Assembly: GCA_905397405.1 (NCBI GenBank)
Contig: CAJPVJ010000001.1
Location: forward strand, 124,001 to 188,000
Direction of reading: 5' to 3'
DNA: 64,000 bases
Source of the DNA: Oppiella nova
Lineage: Eukaryota; Arthropoda; Arachnida; Sarcoptiformes; Oppiidae
The position numbers were made by a program, and so were the translations under genes. Of this stretch, positions 1 to 8,439 are shown in pieces (position 1 is the first letter of the stretch; each line of letters begins with the position of its first letter). The notes beneath the pieces were generated by a model, which did not search any database, was not told the DNA's origin, and saw only the letters and a list, made by a program, of their open reading frames with translations.

Positions 1-75
1 ATGAAACTCTGATTACAGACTTAAATTTAGCACTTTGATCTTTTACTGCTACTCCACTATTGAAATGTTCCCCAC

Positions 76-290
76 ATGAATAAGACAATCAGAAGAGCAA
101 CCATAAAGGACTTAATTGCAATTACCCAATTGATTGCGCCTTTTATTGATGAGTTTGCAATTAATGGCAGTGGGCGACAACTGTTTTCCGTAAGTATGAT
201 TTAAAATTTGGCTTTGTGGTGAAAGATGAAACCATTGAAAATCATGGGTTGCGTTATGTTTCAATGTCTTTGAATCTGGTTAATACATAA
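76..290 (+). pseudogene. Remnant of a GNAT-family N-acetyltransferase
   Basis: A reading frame opening at 76 gives 42 residues (beginning MNKTIRRATIKDL) typical of the first strand and helix of a GNAT acyl-CoA N-acyltransferase, and stops at 202-204. A different frame ending at 290 gives a GNAT-like C-terminus (FGFVVKDETIENHGLRYVS). The middle of the fold, including the acetyl-CoA-binding motif A, is absent, so about 80 residues seem to have been lost with a frame change. Full-length relatives are about 150 residues. The substrate cannot be inferred. The assignment rests on my reading of short end motifs only. Confidence 0.5.
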
Positions 291-363
291 AGCTGAAAAT
301 ATGTATTGTATATCTATAAGATGATTGATCTATGTTGTTGGTTTCAATGTCGGCAGGCTCAAT

Positions 364-391
364 AAAAACTCCGCATATTTGCGGAGTTTTT
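364..391. terminator. Bidirectional hairpin terminator downstream of uup
   Basis: Inverted arms AAAAACTCCGC and GCGGAGTTTTT enclose a short AT-rich loop, with A and T runs on the two sides. It lies about 20 bases past the uup stop codon and would terminate transcription on the minus strand, and equally anything arriving from the left. Confidence 0.85.
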
Positions 392-411
392 ATTTAAAGA
401 TTTTACAAGAA

Positions 412-2322
412 CTAACCTTTGATCATTTCTTCTAATGCATCCCAACGCTCCATTTTTTCAAGCATCAGTTCATCAATCTCGCCAAGTCGTTGTGACGCTT
501 TGGTGGCTGCATCTGCATCAGTCACAAACCAAGAACCATCTGCAAGTTTTGCAGTCAGTTCAGCTTGTTCTTTTTCCAAAGCTTCAATTTCTGCAGGTAA
601 CTGTTCTAAAGCGCGTTGATCTTTATAACTCAATTTCACTTTTTTAACGGCTGGTTCAGCAGGTGTCGCAGCAGCTTCCGCTTTAGCAATGGCTTTTTTT
701 ACATCACTTTTCTGATCGACAACACGTTGATCTGGACGTTGTTCTAGATAGTCTTGATAGCCACCAATGTATTCATCGATATTGCCTTTACCATCAAATA
801 CCCAGGTTGATGTCACAACATTGTCCATAAATGCACGGTCATGGGAGATCAATAACAAAGTCCCTTTATAATCACTCAACATCTCTTCGAGTAATTCTAA
901 AGTCACCATGTCTAAGTCATTGGTTGGCTCATCCATCACAATAAGGTTAGACGGTTTAAGCAATAACTTTGCCAAAAGGATACGGTTACGCTCACCACCT
1001 GAAAGTGCTTTTACTGGAGTACGCGCGCGTTCAGGCGAGAATAAAAAGTCTTGTAAATAGCTGTAGATATGACGGCGACCACCATTAACATCGACAAAGT
1101 CTGAGCCTTCAGACACGTTGGCCATTACTGATTTTTCAAGATCTAGCGCATTACGTAATTGGTCAAAATAAGCCACTTCAAGCTGTGTACCTGTTTTCAC
1201 CGAACCGCCATGTTCAAGTTCACCTAAAATGGCTTTAATCAAGGTGGTTTTACCTACACCATTATCACCGACTAAACCAATACGGTCGCCACGCAGTACT
1301 AACGCAGAGAAATCTTTAATAATCGGTGCATTATCACCAAAAGCCACACTTAAGTGTTCAATATCAAAGACCAATTTACCTGAACGATTCGCCTCTTGAG
1401 TCGCCATGCTCACTTTACCTTGTTGTGAGCGACGTGCTTTAGATTGTTCACGTAAATCTTTTAATGCACGTACACGACCTTCGTTACGGGTACGACGTGC
1501 TTTGATCCCTTGACGAATCCAAGTTTCCTCTTCAGCCAAGCGTTTATCAAACAGCGCATTTTGCTTTTCTTCAGCTTCCATTTGCTGTGCTTTTAAGTCG
1601 AGATAGCGTGAGTAGTTACCTTCATAACTACGTAAAACACCACGATCCAACTCCACAATACGTGTCGCAATACTGTCAACAAAAGCACGGTCATGGGAAA
1701 TAAATAACAGGGTGAGATTGTTTTGATCGAGTAAGAATTTCTCTAACCATTCAATACTTTCTACGTCCAAATGGTTGGTTGGTTCGTCAAGTAATAAAAC
1801 GTCAGGTTGCGTCAACAATGCACGTGCTAAAAGTACACGGCGTTTACGCCCGCCTGATAAATCTGCTAAATCTGCTTCAGGATCTAAGCCCATTTTGCTC
1901 AAGATAGAATTTACTTTGGTTTCTAATGCCCAACCATCGAGCAAATCGAGCTTATGTTGTAGGTTGCCCATACGATCACAAGCTTCCATATCACCTAATA
2001 CACAAGCATCGCTGGCTTCATGGTATTCTTTTAGGACGAGCGCAGCTTCTCCTGCACCTTCGGCAACAATATCGGCAACTTTGCCCGAATCCATCGGTAC
2101 ATCCTGAGCAAGCATAGAAATTGTAATACCATTTTGTAATGCAATTTCACCTTGATCAGGCAATAAACTTCCCTCAATCAGTTTGAGTAAAGTAGACTTA
2201 CCTTCACCGTTACGACCAATCAGACAGACTCGTTCGCCTCGTTCTAAATTGAAGTTTGCGCCATCGAGCAGGGCAGGTCCACCAAACGCAAGTTGGACAT
2301 CCCTTATAGTAATATAGGCCAT
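412..2322 (-). CDS. uup: ABC-F family ATPase Uup
   Basis: A soluble ABC-F ATPase with two nucleotide-binding domains and no membrane part. These proteins act on the ribosome or, for Uup, also in DNA stability and suppression of transposon excision. Walker A motifs lie near residue 40 (GRNGEGKST) and residue 350 (GDNGVGKTT), and signature motifs LSGG near 155 and 440. The linker between the domains is Arg/Lys-rich. The last 70 residues form the Uup-type C-terminal coiled coil (AEIEALEKEQAELTAKL). An upstream in-frame GTG at 2343 exists, but ATG at 2322 is preceded by AGGAAA at good spacing and gives the usual N-terminus (MAYITIRDV). Divergent from slyX. Confidence 0.92.
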   Translation of the reverse strand: MAYITIRDVQLAFGGPALLDGANFNLERGERVCLIGRNGEGKSTLLKLIEGSLLPDQGEIALQNGITISMLAQDVPMDSGKVADIVAEGAGEAALVLKEYHEASDACVLGDMEACDRMGNLQHKLDLLDGWALETKVNSILSKMGLDPEADLADLSGGRKRRVLLARALLTQPDVLLLDEPTNHLDVESIEWLEKFLLDQNNLTLLFISHDRAFVDSIATRIVELDRGVLRSYEGNYSRYLDLKAQQMEAEEKQNALFDKRLAEEETWIRQGIKARRTRNEGRVRALKDLREQSKARRSQQGKVSMATQEANRSGKLVFDIEHLSVAFGDNAPIIKDFSALVLRGDRIGLVGDNGVGKTTLIKAILGELEHGGSVKTGTQLEVAYFDQLRNALDLEKSVMANVSEGSDFVDVNGGRRHIYSYLQDFLFSPERARTPVKALSGGERNRILLAKLLLKPSNLIVMDEPTNDLDMVTLELLEEMLSDYKGTLLLISHDRAFMDNVVTSTWVFDGKGNIDEYIGGYQDYLEQRPDQRVVDQKSDVKKAIAKAEAAATPAEPAVKKVKLSYKDQRALEQLPAEIEALEKEQAELTAKLADGSWFVTDADAATKASQRLGEIDELMLEKMERWDALEEMIKG

Positions 2323-2357
2323 ACGGTTTCCTAAACATCCCACACTGAGGACTAAAA

Positions 2358-2603
2358 ATGACTAAACATAAAAATATTGATGATCAGGCGTCATTTTCCG
2401 CACCCATAGAAGATTTGCAAGTCCGAATTGCATTTTTAGATGATTTAGTCGAACAATTAAATGATCAAGTGGCGCAACAAAGCTTGGAAATCGCTGATTT
2501 AAAAAAACAAATGCAGTTAATTTACCAACGTATAGAATCTGCTGATTTGTCAGAAGGTATTGCAGCATTTGACCCAATGACCAATCGTCCTCCGCATTAT
2601 TGA
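2358..2603 (+). CDS. slyX: SlyX family protein
   Basis: 81 residues, within the usual 70-80 residue size of SlyX. The central part is a predicted coiled coil with heptad-like Leu/Ile spacing (LQVRIAFLDDLVEQLNDQV), and the C-terminus ends PPHY, a hallmark of the family. Its biochemical function is not known; it is named from lysis suppressor genetics in E. coli. It starts only 35 bases from the uup start on the opposite strand, so the two share a very short divergent promoter region. Confidence 0.85.
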   Translation: MTKHKNIDDQASFSAPIEDLQVRIAFLDDLVEQLNDQVAQQSLEIADLKKQMQLIYQRIESADLSEGIAAFDPMTNRPPHY

Positions 2604-2726
2604 TGCAACGGATGTGAAATATGAGTGGCTGAGGTGTGCTGAATCAGGTGTAAATTCACACATAGCAGTGATATTGGCAAAGGATTTGCATAACGCAAGC
2701 GCTAAATTTGTGGGTTAAAATGGATT

Positions 2727-3635
2727 ATGAACTTAAAAAACCTCGAAGCATTTTATTGGGTGGTGACCTTAAACAGTTTTAATAAAGCCGCAACAAAGCT
2801 TCACACGACACAGCCTGCAATTTCTCAAAAAATTACTGCGATTGAAAATGATCTCGGTTTTAAAGTGCTTGATCGCAGTTCTCGTCAAATCAAAGCCACG
2901 CATAAGGGCATGACCTTATTTAAATATGCTGAAAAGTTTATGCGACTGGAAACAGACTTGGTGGCTGAACTTACAGAAAGTCAGTATTTAACAGGAACGA
3001 TTCGTTTAGGGGTTTCTGAAACGATTGTCCATACTTGGCTAGTGGAGTATATGGAGCAAGTCCAGCAAGAGTTTCCCAAAGTTTCCATCGAAATCGTGGT
3101 GAATTTAACTCCAGATTTACAAGAAGGTGTACGCATTGGTGATTTGGATATGGCGTTTTTACTGGGGCCAACTTTGCCTTTTGAATGTATAGAACGTTCA
3201 TTGTGTGATTTTGAATTAAGCTTTCTGGCATCACCTTCATTTAAAGGTGGAATCGGGCAGATGTCATTGCGGACATTGATGTCGCATACCATTTTAACCT
3301 ATCCAAGAATTACCTATCCTTATAAAGAGCTCAAAGCCAAAATGAAAGAACAGAAGATCGATGAACCGCTATCCATCACAAGTTATTCGTTGGTCACATT
3401 ATTACGTTTAGCTGAACAAGGTTTAGGGGTTGCAGTGGTACCTAAACTAACGGCAATCAAAGAAATTTTAGATGGGCGATTGGAAATTTTGGATACGCCA
3501 ATCCAATTAAAGAGATTCCACTTTACCGCAATCTATACACAAGGCAATAACACCGCATTAAAAGAAAAGTTGACGGATTTAGCGGTTTTAACTTCGGAAA
3601 ATGCCATGAAAAAGCTGAATAATAAAATTAGATAA
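2727..3635 (+). CDS. LysR family transcriptional regulator
   Basis: 302 residues, the normal LysR length. A winged HTH occupies about residues 1-60 (FNKAATKLHTTQPAISQKI), followed by a coiled linker helix and a periplasmic-binding-protein-like effector domain from about residue 90 to the end. It lies upstream of, and in the same direction as, the 5-oxoproline operon, separated by about 350 bases of AT-rich DNA. It is therefore the obvious candidate activator of that operon, with 5-oxoproline or a related acid as possible inducer. That role is inferred from position only. Confidence 0.85.
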   Translation: MNLKNLEAFYWVVTLNSFNKAATKLHTTQPAISQKITAIENDLGFKVLDRSSRQIKATHKGMTLFKYAEKFMRLETDLVAELTESQYLTGTIRLGVSETIVHTWLVEYMEQVQQEFPKVSIEIVVNLTPDLQEGVRIGDLDMAFLLGPTLPFECIERSLCDFELSFLASPSFKGGIGQMSLRTLMSHTILTYPRITYPYKELKAKMKEQKIDEPLSITSYSLVTLLRLAEQGLGVAVVPKLTAIKEILDGRLEILDTPIQLKRFHFTAIYTQGNNTALKEKLTDLAVLTSENAMKKLNNKIR

Positions 3636-3985
3636 TGAACAATAAAACGGCATTTTATGCAGCTTTGGTTTTGATTTAAAAATTGCAAAAATATGAAATA
3701 TTGATAATGAGAACTTATAGAAAGTGATAAATATTCATTATTAAATGATTTTAAAAATAATAAAAATATATAAATTCAATATCTTATGTTTAATGAATTT
3801 TGGATAAAGTCTTATTGTGACTGACCTTCGCCTATGCTTTTATTTGAAATACAGATTTGGTTCAGCATAACCAGAAAATCTTAAAAGTTTAAAGGATTAA
3901 AGAATCTCGTATTTTAGAAAAATAGATGTTCTTTGTTTCACTTGAAATAGCGTTGATTAAGCTCAAATGGATGAGGAACGCCTAC
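3636..3985 (+). promoter_or_regulatory. Long AT-rich upstream region of the 5-oxoproline operon
   Basis: No gene is visible in these 350 bases. They contain an inverted repeat, AAATTCA at 3772-3778 and TGAATTT at 3794-3800, with a 15-base spacer. This is the size of dyad a LysR dimer may bind. A possible -10 box (TATGCT) is at 3833-3838 but I see no convincing -35 at standard spacing, which would fit an activator-dependent promoter. The region is the likely control region of the downstream operon; the exact sites are unproven. Confidence 0.35.
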
Positions 3986-5218
3986 ATGTCTTTATTGAAA
4001 TCTTCTTTTTTGTCTGACCGTCAATGGGCAATTGTTGCATCTATCTTTATGATGGCAACGTCTGCGATGGGGCCAGGTTTTCTAACTCAAACCGCTGTAT
4101 TTACAGTGAAATTAGGTGCTGCATTTGGCTTTGCAATCCTAGTTTCGATCATTATTGATTATGTTGTTCAGCAAAACATTTGGCGTGTGGTTACCTTAAC
4201 GCAAATGCGCGCTTCTGATATTGCCAATAAAGCCTTACCGGGGAGTGGTTACTTACTCGCATTTCTGGTCATTTTAGGTGGATTTTTCTTTAGTATCGGT
4301 AACATTGCGGGTGCTGCACTGGGCTTAAATGCACTCTTTGGGTTGGATACCAAGGTCGGCGGCGTGCTGAGTGGTGCTTTGGCAATTCTGATTTTTGCTT
4401 CCAGAAAAGCCACTCTGGCGATGGACAAGAGCATGATTATTTTGGGGTTGCTCAAAATCGTTTTGATCGTGATCGTTGCATTCATTGTCATGCCACCAGT
4501 GGGGCAAGCCGTTCAACAAACTTTTGCACCTGATCAAATTGATTTCGCCATCATTACAACTATTGTTGGCGGTACCGTAGGTGGTTATATCTGCTATGCG
4601 GGCGCACATCGTTTATTGGACAAAGGTGCGGTTGGACCAGAGAATATTGATGAAGTGGCCAGAGCCGCAACCAAAGGTATTGTGGTGGTCGGGATCATGC
4701 GTTATGTATTGTTCTTGGCATTCTTAGGGGTTGTGGTCAGTGGTGCAAATATTGATTTAGCAAGTCACGATGCCAACCCAGCTGCGCAAGCATTCCAATA
4801 TGCTGCGGGTACATTTGGTTTTAAACTGTTTGGTTTGATTTTTTGGGCAGCGGGAATCAGTAGCACAATTGGTGCAGCCTATACCTCTGTTTCATTTATG
4901 TCCGCATTTAAACAGAACTTAACCACTAAACATACCAACTACCTCACCATTAGCTTTATTTCTTTAGCCCTGTTGCTTTACGTGATTCTAGGTGCAACAC
5001 CAGCGGGCTTACTGATCTTTGTGGGTGGTTTTAATGGTTTGGTATTACCAATTGGTTTGACGATTTTTGTCTATGTTGCGGCATGTCGTAAAGACATGAT
5101 GGGCAATTATAATTATCCAAAATGGTTGCTGGTTTTGGGTGTATTAACCTGCTTACTCACATGGTGGATGGGTTATATGTCATTTACGACAGTATTTAAT
5201 TACCTCACCAAGCTCTAA
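3986..5218 (+). CDS. NRAMP-family membrane transporter, likely for 5-oxoproline or related acid
   Basis: About 410 residues with 10-11 hydrophobic segments, related to the NRAMP fold and to Bacillus YcsG. The first segment has the family's GPG at residues 29-31, but the metal-binding DPGN that should follow reads TVKL at about 40-43. The segment corresponding to helix 6 has His208 (YAGAHR) but not the canonical MPH. It is therefore unlikely to transport divalent metal in the usual way. It heads an operon with pxpA, which suggests an organic substrate such as 5-oxoproline; this is inference. Start: ATG 3986 has AGGA 8 bases upstream, better than the in-frame ATG at 3926. Confidence 0.75.
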   Translation: MSLLKSSFLSDRQWAIVASIFMMATSAMGPGFLTQTAVFTVKLGAAFGFAILVSIIIDYVVQQNIWRVVTLTQMRASDIANKALPGSGYLLAFLVILGGFFFSIGNIAGAALGLNALFGLDTKVGGVLSGALAILIFASRKATLAMDKSMIILGLLKIVLIVIVAFIVMPPVGQAVQQTFAPDQIDFAIITTIVGGTVGGYICYAGAHRLLDKGAVGPENIDEVARAATKGIVVVGIMRYVLFLAFLGVVVSGANIDLASHDANPAAQAFQYAAGTFGFKLFGLIFWAAGISSTIGAAYTSVSFMSAFKQNLTTKHTNYLTISFISLALLLYVILGATPAGLLIFVGGFNGLVLPIGLTIFVYVAACRKDMMGNYNYPKWLLVLGVLTCLLTWWMGYMSFTTVFNYLTKL

Positions 5219-5253
5219 TCAACTTCACACTCAATTGAAAAGGAATGATCACA

Positions 5254-6012
5254 ATGTATGTCGATTTAAATAGTGACTTGGGTGAAAGTTTTGGCTCGTG
5301 GAAAATGGGCAATGATGAGCAAATTTTACCTGTTGTCAGTAGCGCCAATATTGCCTGTGGCTTTCATGCAGGTGACCCGTTGGGAATATTGAAGACGCTT
5401 CAACAAGCAGTGAAATTAGATGTCACGATTGGTGCGCATGTTTCCTACCCAGATTTGGTTGGTTTTGGTCGCCGTAATATGGATTTGTCTCAAGACGAGC
5501 TAATCGCAGATGTGCTCTATCAAATTTCGGCACTTGACGGTTTGGCAAAAGTTGCTGGTTCAAAAGTGCAATATGTCAAGCCGCATGGAGCGTTGTATAA
5601 CACCATTGCCAAAGATTCTGTACAAGCCGAAGCCGTGATTGAAGCTATTAAAATGTATAACCCTGCATTGGTACTGGTTGCTTTGGCTGGGTCAAATTTG
5701 GTTGCACAAGCACGTCAGGCAGGTCTAAAAGTGGTTTCAGAAGCCTTTGCTGATCGTGCTTATAACCGCGATGGCTCACTGGTTTCACGCCGTTTGGAAG
5801 GTGCTGTTTTGCATGATGCAGAGTTTGTGGCAAAACGTGTGGTTGCGATGTTAAAAAATGGTGGGGTTGAGTCAATTGATGGTGTCTTTACCCCAATTCA
5901 AGCTGATACGATTTGTTTGCATGGTGATACCGCAGGTGCACTAGAAATGTCCGCAGCGATTAAAGCTGAGCTGTTAACAAACGACATTCAAGTTCGTTCA
6001 TTTTGTGCATAA
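5254..6012 (+). CDS. pxpA: 5-oxoprolinase subunit A (LamB/YcsF family)
   Basis: 252 residues, matching the family's 250 or so. With PxpB and PxpC it hydrolyses 5-oxoproline to L-glutamate using ATP in the cytoplasm. Visible family motifs are [11 protein letters not shown] at the N-terminus, ACGFHAGDP near residue 37 and KPHGALYN near residue 110. These hold the conserved acidic and His residues of this deacetylase-like barrel. Start: the ATG at 5245 abuts AAGGA and is too close to be used, while ATG 5254 has it 9 bases upstream. It is the second gene of the operon, after the transporter. Confidence 0.9.
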   Translation: MYVDLNSDLGESFGSWKMGNDEQILPVVSSANIACGFHAGDPLGILKTLQQAVKLDVTIGAHVSYPDLVGFGRRNMDLSQDELIADVLYQISALDGLAKVAGSKVQYVKPHGALYNTIAKDSVQAEAVIEAIKMYNPALVLVALAGSNLVAQARQAGLKVVSEAFADRAYNRDGSLVSRRLEGAVLHDAEFVAKRVVAMLKNGGVESIDGVFTPIQADTICLHGDTAGALEMSAAIKAELLTNDIQVRSFCA

Positions 6013-6031
6013 AACAATAAGGACAAGACAC

Positions 6032-6838
6032 ATGTTTAAAGAGATTAAAGTCGATCCAGCTCAGCTAAAAGCTGCATTGGATGCGCGACAACAAATTCGT
6101 GCAGGTTTTGATCAACCTACAGCAGGAATGGCTGCTGGGATGACGCAAGTGAATATGATTTCTGTACCTAAAGACTGGGCATATGATTTCTTGTTGTACG
6201 CACAGCGTAATCCGCAAAGCTGTCCTGTATTAGATGTTTTGGAAGAAGGCGTATACCACTCTCGATTGGCTACTGACTCAGACATTCGTACTGATTTTCC
6301 ACGATATCGTGTTTGGAAAGACGGTGAAATGGTCGATGAGCTCACGGATGCGAGTGAGCTTTATAACGCGCATCCTGATTTAGTGACCTTTTTAATTGGC
6401 TGTAGTTTCTCCTTTGAAACAGCTTTGCAAGAAGCGGGGATTGAAGTGCGTCATATCCATGACAAGACCAATGTACCGATGTATTTGAGTAATATCGAAT
6501 GCCTTTCTGCTGGACGTATTTCAGGAAATATGGTGGTTTCTATGCGTCCCATTCCTGCCCATCAAATAGCTGAGGCTGTAAAAATTACGGCGCGTATGCC
6601 GAGTGTTCATGGTGCTCCCGTACATATTGGTCATCCTGAAAGTTTGGGCATACGCGATATCGATCAGCCAGATTTTGGTGATGCCTCACGTATTGAACAG
6701 GGTGAAATTCCAGTATTTTGGGCATGTGGTGTAACGCCTCAAGCTGCAATCATGAACTCGAAAATCCCATTTGCCATTAGCCATGCACCAGGACATATGT
6801 TGATTACAGACATACCTGATCGTGCATGGATGCGTTAA
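6032..6838 (+). CDS. DUF1445 family protein (YcsI-like putative hydro-lyase)
   Basis: 268 residues, matching the family's 260-270. Conserved features include SCSFSFE near residue 130, the NVPMY stretch, and the C-terminal [13 protein letters not shown]. Members are named putative hydro-lyase, without firm biochemistry. A DUF1445 domain also occurs in the mammalian D-glutamate cyclase DGLUCY, which makes 5-oxo-D-proline; together with its place between pxpA and pxpBC this suggests it feeds or racemises 5-oxoproline, but that is inference. Start ATG 6032 has AAGGA upstream; the in-frame start at 6005 overlaps pxpA. Confidence 0.85.
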   Translation: MFKEIKVDPAQLKAALDARQQIRAGFDQPTAGMAAGMTQVNMISVPKDWAYDFLLYAQRNPQSCPVLDVLEEGVYHSRLATDSDIRTDFPRYRVWKDGEMVDELTDASELYNAHPDLVTFLIGCSFSFETALQEAGIEVRHIHDKTNVPMYLSNIECLSAGRISGNMVVSMRPIPAHQIAEAVKITARMPSVHGAPVHIGHPESLGIRDIDQPDFGDASRIEQGEIPVFWACGVTPQAAIMNSKIPFAISHAPGHMLITDIPDRAWMR

Positions 6839-6857
6839 GACAAGAAAGGATCAGTAA

Positions 6858-8438
6858 ATGCGATTTTTATCGGTAAATTCCGACAGTTTCTTGATTGAAC
6901 TTTCTAGTTTAGAAGAAACTTTGGCGTTATACAGTAAATTGCAAAATTTACACTTGAATGGAATCAAAGATTTAATTCCTGCTGCAAAAACAATTTTAAT
7001 TTGTTTTAACGAAATCAAGACTGACTTTAAAACCTTGAGTGTTTTGATTGGTACTTTAAAGCTTGATTCAGGCTTTGATCGAAATACGCAGGAAGTGATT
7101 ATTCCGGTTCGTTACGATGGTGAAGATTTAGCACAAGTGGCGGAACTTCAAGGCCTCTCTATAGCCGATCTGATATTAAAACATCATCAAAGCACTTGGG
7201 ACGTTGCCTTTATTGGCTTTGCTCCAGGTTTTGCTTATATGAGTAGCCTTGATCAGCCCTTTACAGATATTCCTCGTCTAAAAACACCACGTAAAAAAAT
7301 TCCATCAGGTTCACTTGGGCTTGCTGGGCAATACTCGGGTATCTACCCAAAAGATAGTCCGGGTGGCTGGCAATTGATTGGAACAACGTCAGAAAAAATG
7401 TGGGATTTGGAGCGTCAAAATCCTGCGCTTTTACGACCAGGAATGCGGGTGCATTTTGAGGATATAACCCATCATCCTGTATCTGTGAATGTACCCAAGC
7501 AAATCACGCCACGACAAGATTTAACTTTAAAACAGTCCCTATTCAAAATCACGGCATCTGGCTTGCAAGTTTCGATTCAAGATGAAGGCCGTTTTCAGCA
7601 CAGCAATATCGGTGTGGGTACAGCAGGGGCGATGGATGTCGCTTCGATGCATTGTGCCAATCGAATCGTGGGGAATCCAACGGATACGCCTGTGATTGAG
7701 GTGCTAAATGGCGGTTTAAAAGCAGTCATGCAAAATTCAGCTGTCATTAGCGTGGCAGGTGCAATTTCCAATATCCATGTGAAATTTGCAGATGGTCAAA
7801 AAGCAGATTTTGACAGCTATCAAGCAATTGCACTGGATGAGGGAGATGAATTTCAAATTCAAACGCCGAGCGCAGGGTTACGCAATTACCTTGCGGTTCG
7901 TGGTGGTTTGGATATTCAACCCGTTTTAAATAGCTGTTCTTTTGACAGTTTAGCCATTCTTGGTCCAGCCCCTTTAAAAACGGGTGATGTCATTTACCAA
8001 GGTCAAGTCGTCCCATCCAATATCAGCATCAACGAAGTGCCAAAATCCAATCTCCCGTCCCTTGGCGATACGATTGAACTTGATATTGTGATGGGACCTC
8101 GAACGGATTGGTTTGAGCAAAGCAGTATTGAAAAACTGTGCAATCAAGCATGGTTAGTCACCAATGAAAGTAATCGAGTGGGATTACGTTTATCTGGGAA
8201 AGCGCCCTTAACACGTAAGATTTGCCATGAATTGGAAAGCGAAGGCACATGTATTGGTGCTTTGCAGATTCCACCCAATGGTCAACCTGTATTGTTTATG
8301 AATGATCACCCATTAACAGGTGGTTATCCTGTGATTGCTTCGGTTGCCAAGCATCATTGGGATTTGGTGGCACAAATACCTGCGGATTGCCATATCAAAT
8401 TTAGAAAAATCGCCGAATTTGTAGATATCGAGAACTAA
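6858..8438 (+). CDS. Fused 5-oxoprolinase subunits B and C (KipI-KipA type)
   Basis: 526 residues combining two proteins that are separate in E. coli and Bacillus. Residues 1-215 are PxpB/KipI (AHS1), with GFAPGFAYM near 120 and PSGSLGLAG near 155. From about 225 on it is PxpC/KipA (AHS2), with DEGRF near 245, GAMD shortly after, and NRVGLRLSG near 440. Both are related to the carboxyltransferase part of urea amidolyase. With PxpA they form ATP-dependent 5-oxoprolinase. The stop codon is one base before the ATG of the biotin carboxylase gene, so the two are probably translationally coupled. Confidence 0.9.
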   Translation: MRFLSVNSDSFLIELSSLEETLALYSKLQNLHLNGIKDLIPAAKTILICFNEIKTDFKTLSVLIGTLKLDSGFDRNTQEVIIPVRYDGEDLAQVAELQGLSIADLILKHHQSTWDVAFIGFAPGFAYMSSLDQPFTDIPRLKTPRKKIPSGSLGLAGQYSGIYPKDSPGGWQLIGTTSEKMWDLERQNPALLRPGMRVHFEDITHHPVSVNVPKQITPRQDLTLKQSLFKITASGLQVSIQDEGRFQHSNIGVGTAGAMDVASMHCANRIVGNPTDTPVIEVLNGGLKAVMQNSAVISVAGAISNIHVKFADGQKADFDSYQAIALDEGDEFQIQTPSAGLRNYLAVRGGLDIQPVLNSCSFDSLAILGPAPLKTGDVIYQGQVVPSNISINEVPKSNLPSLGDTIELDIVMGPRTDWFEQSSIEKLCNQAWLVTNESNRVGLRLSGKAPLTRKICHELESEGTCIGALQIPPNGQPVLFMNDHPLTGGYPVIASVAKHHWDLVAQIPADCHIKFRKIAEFVDIEN

Positions 8439-8439
8439 G

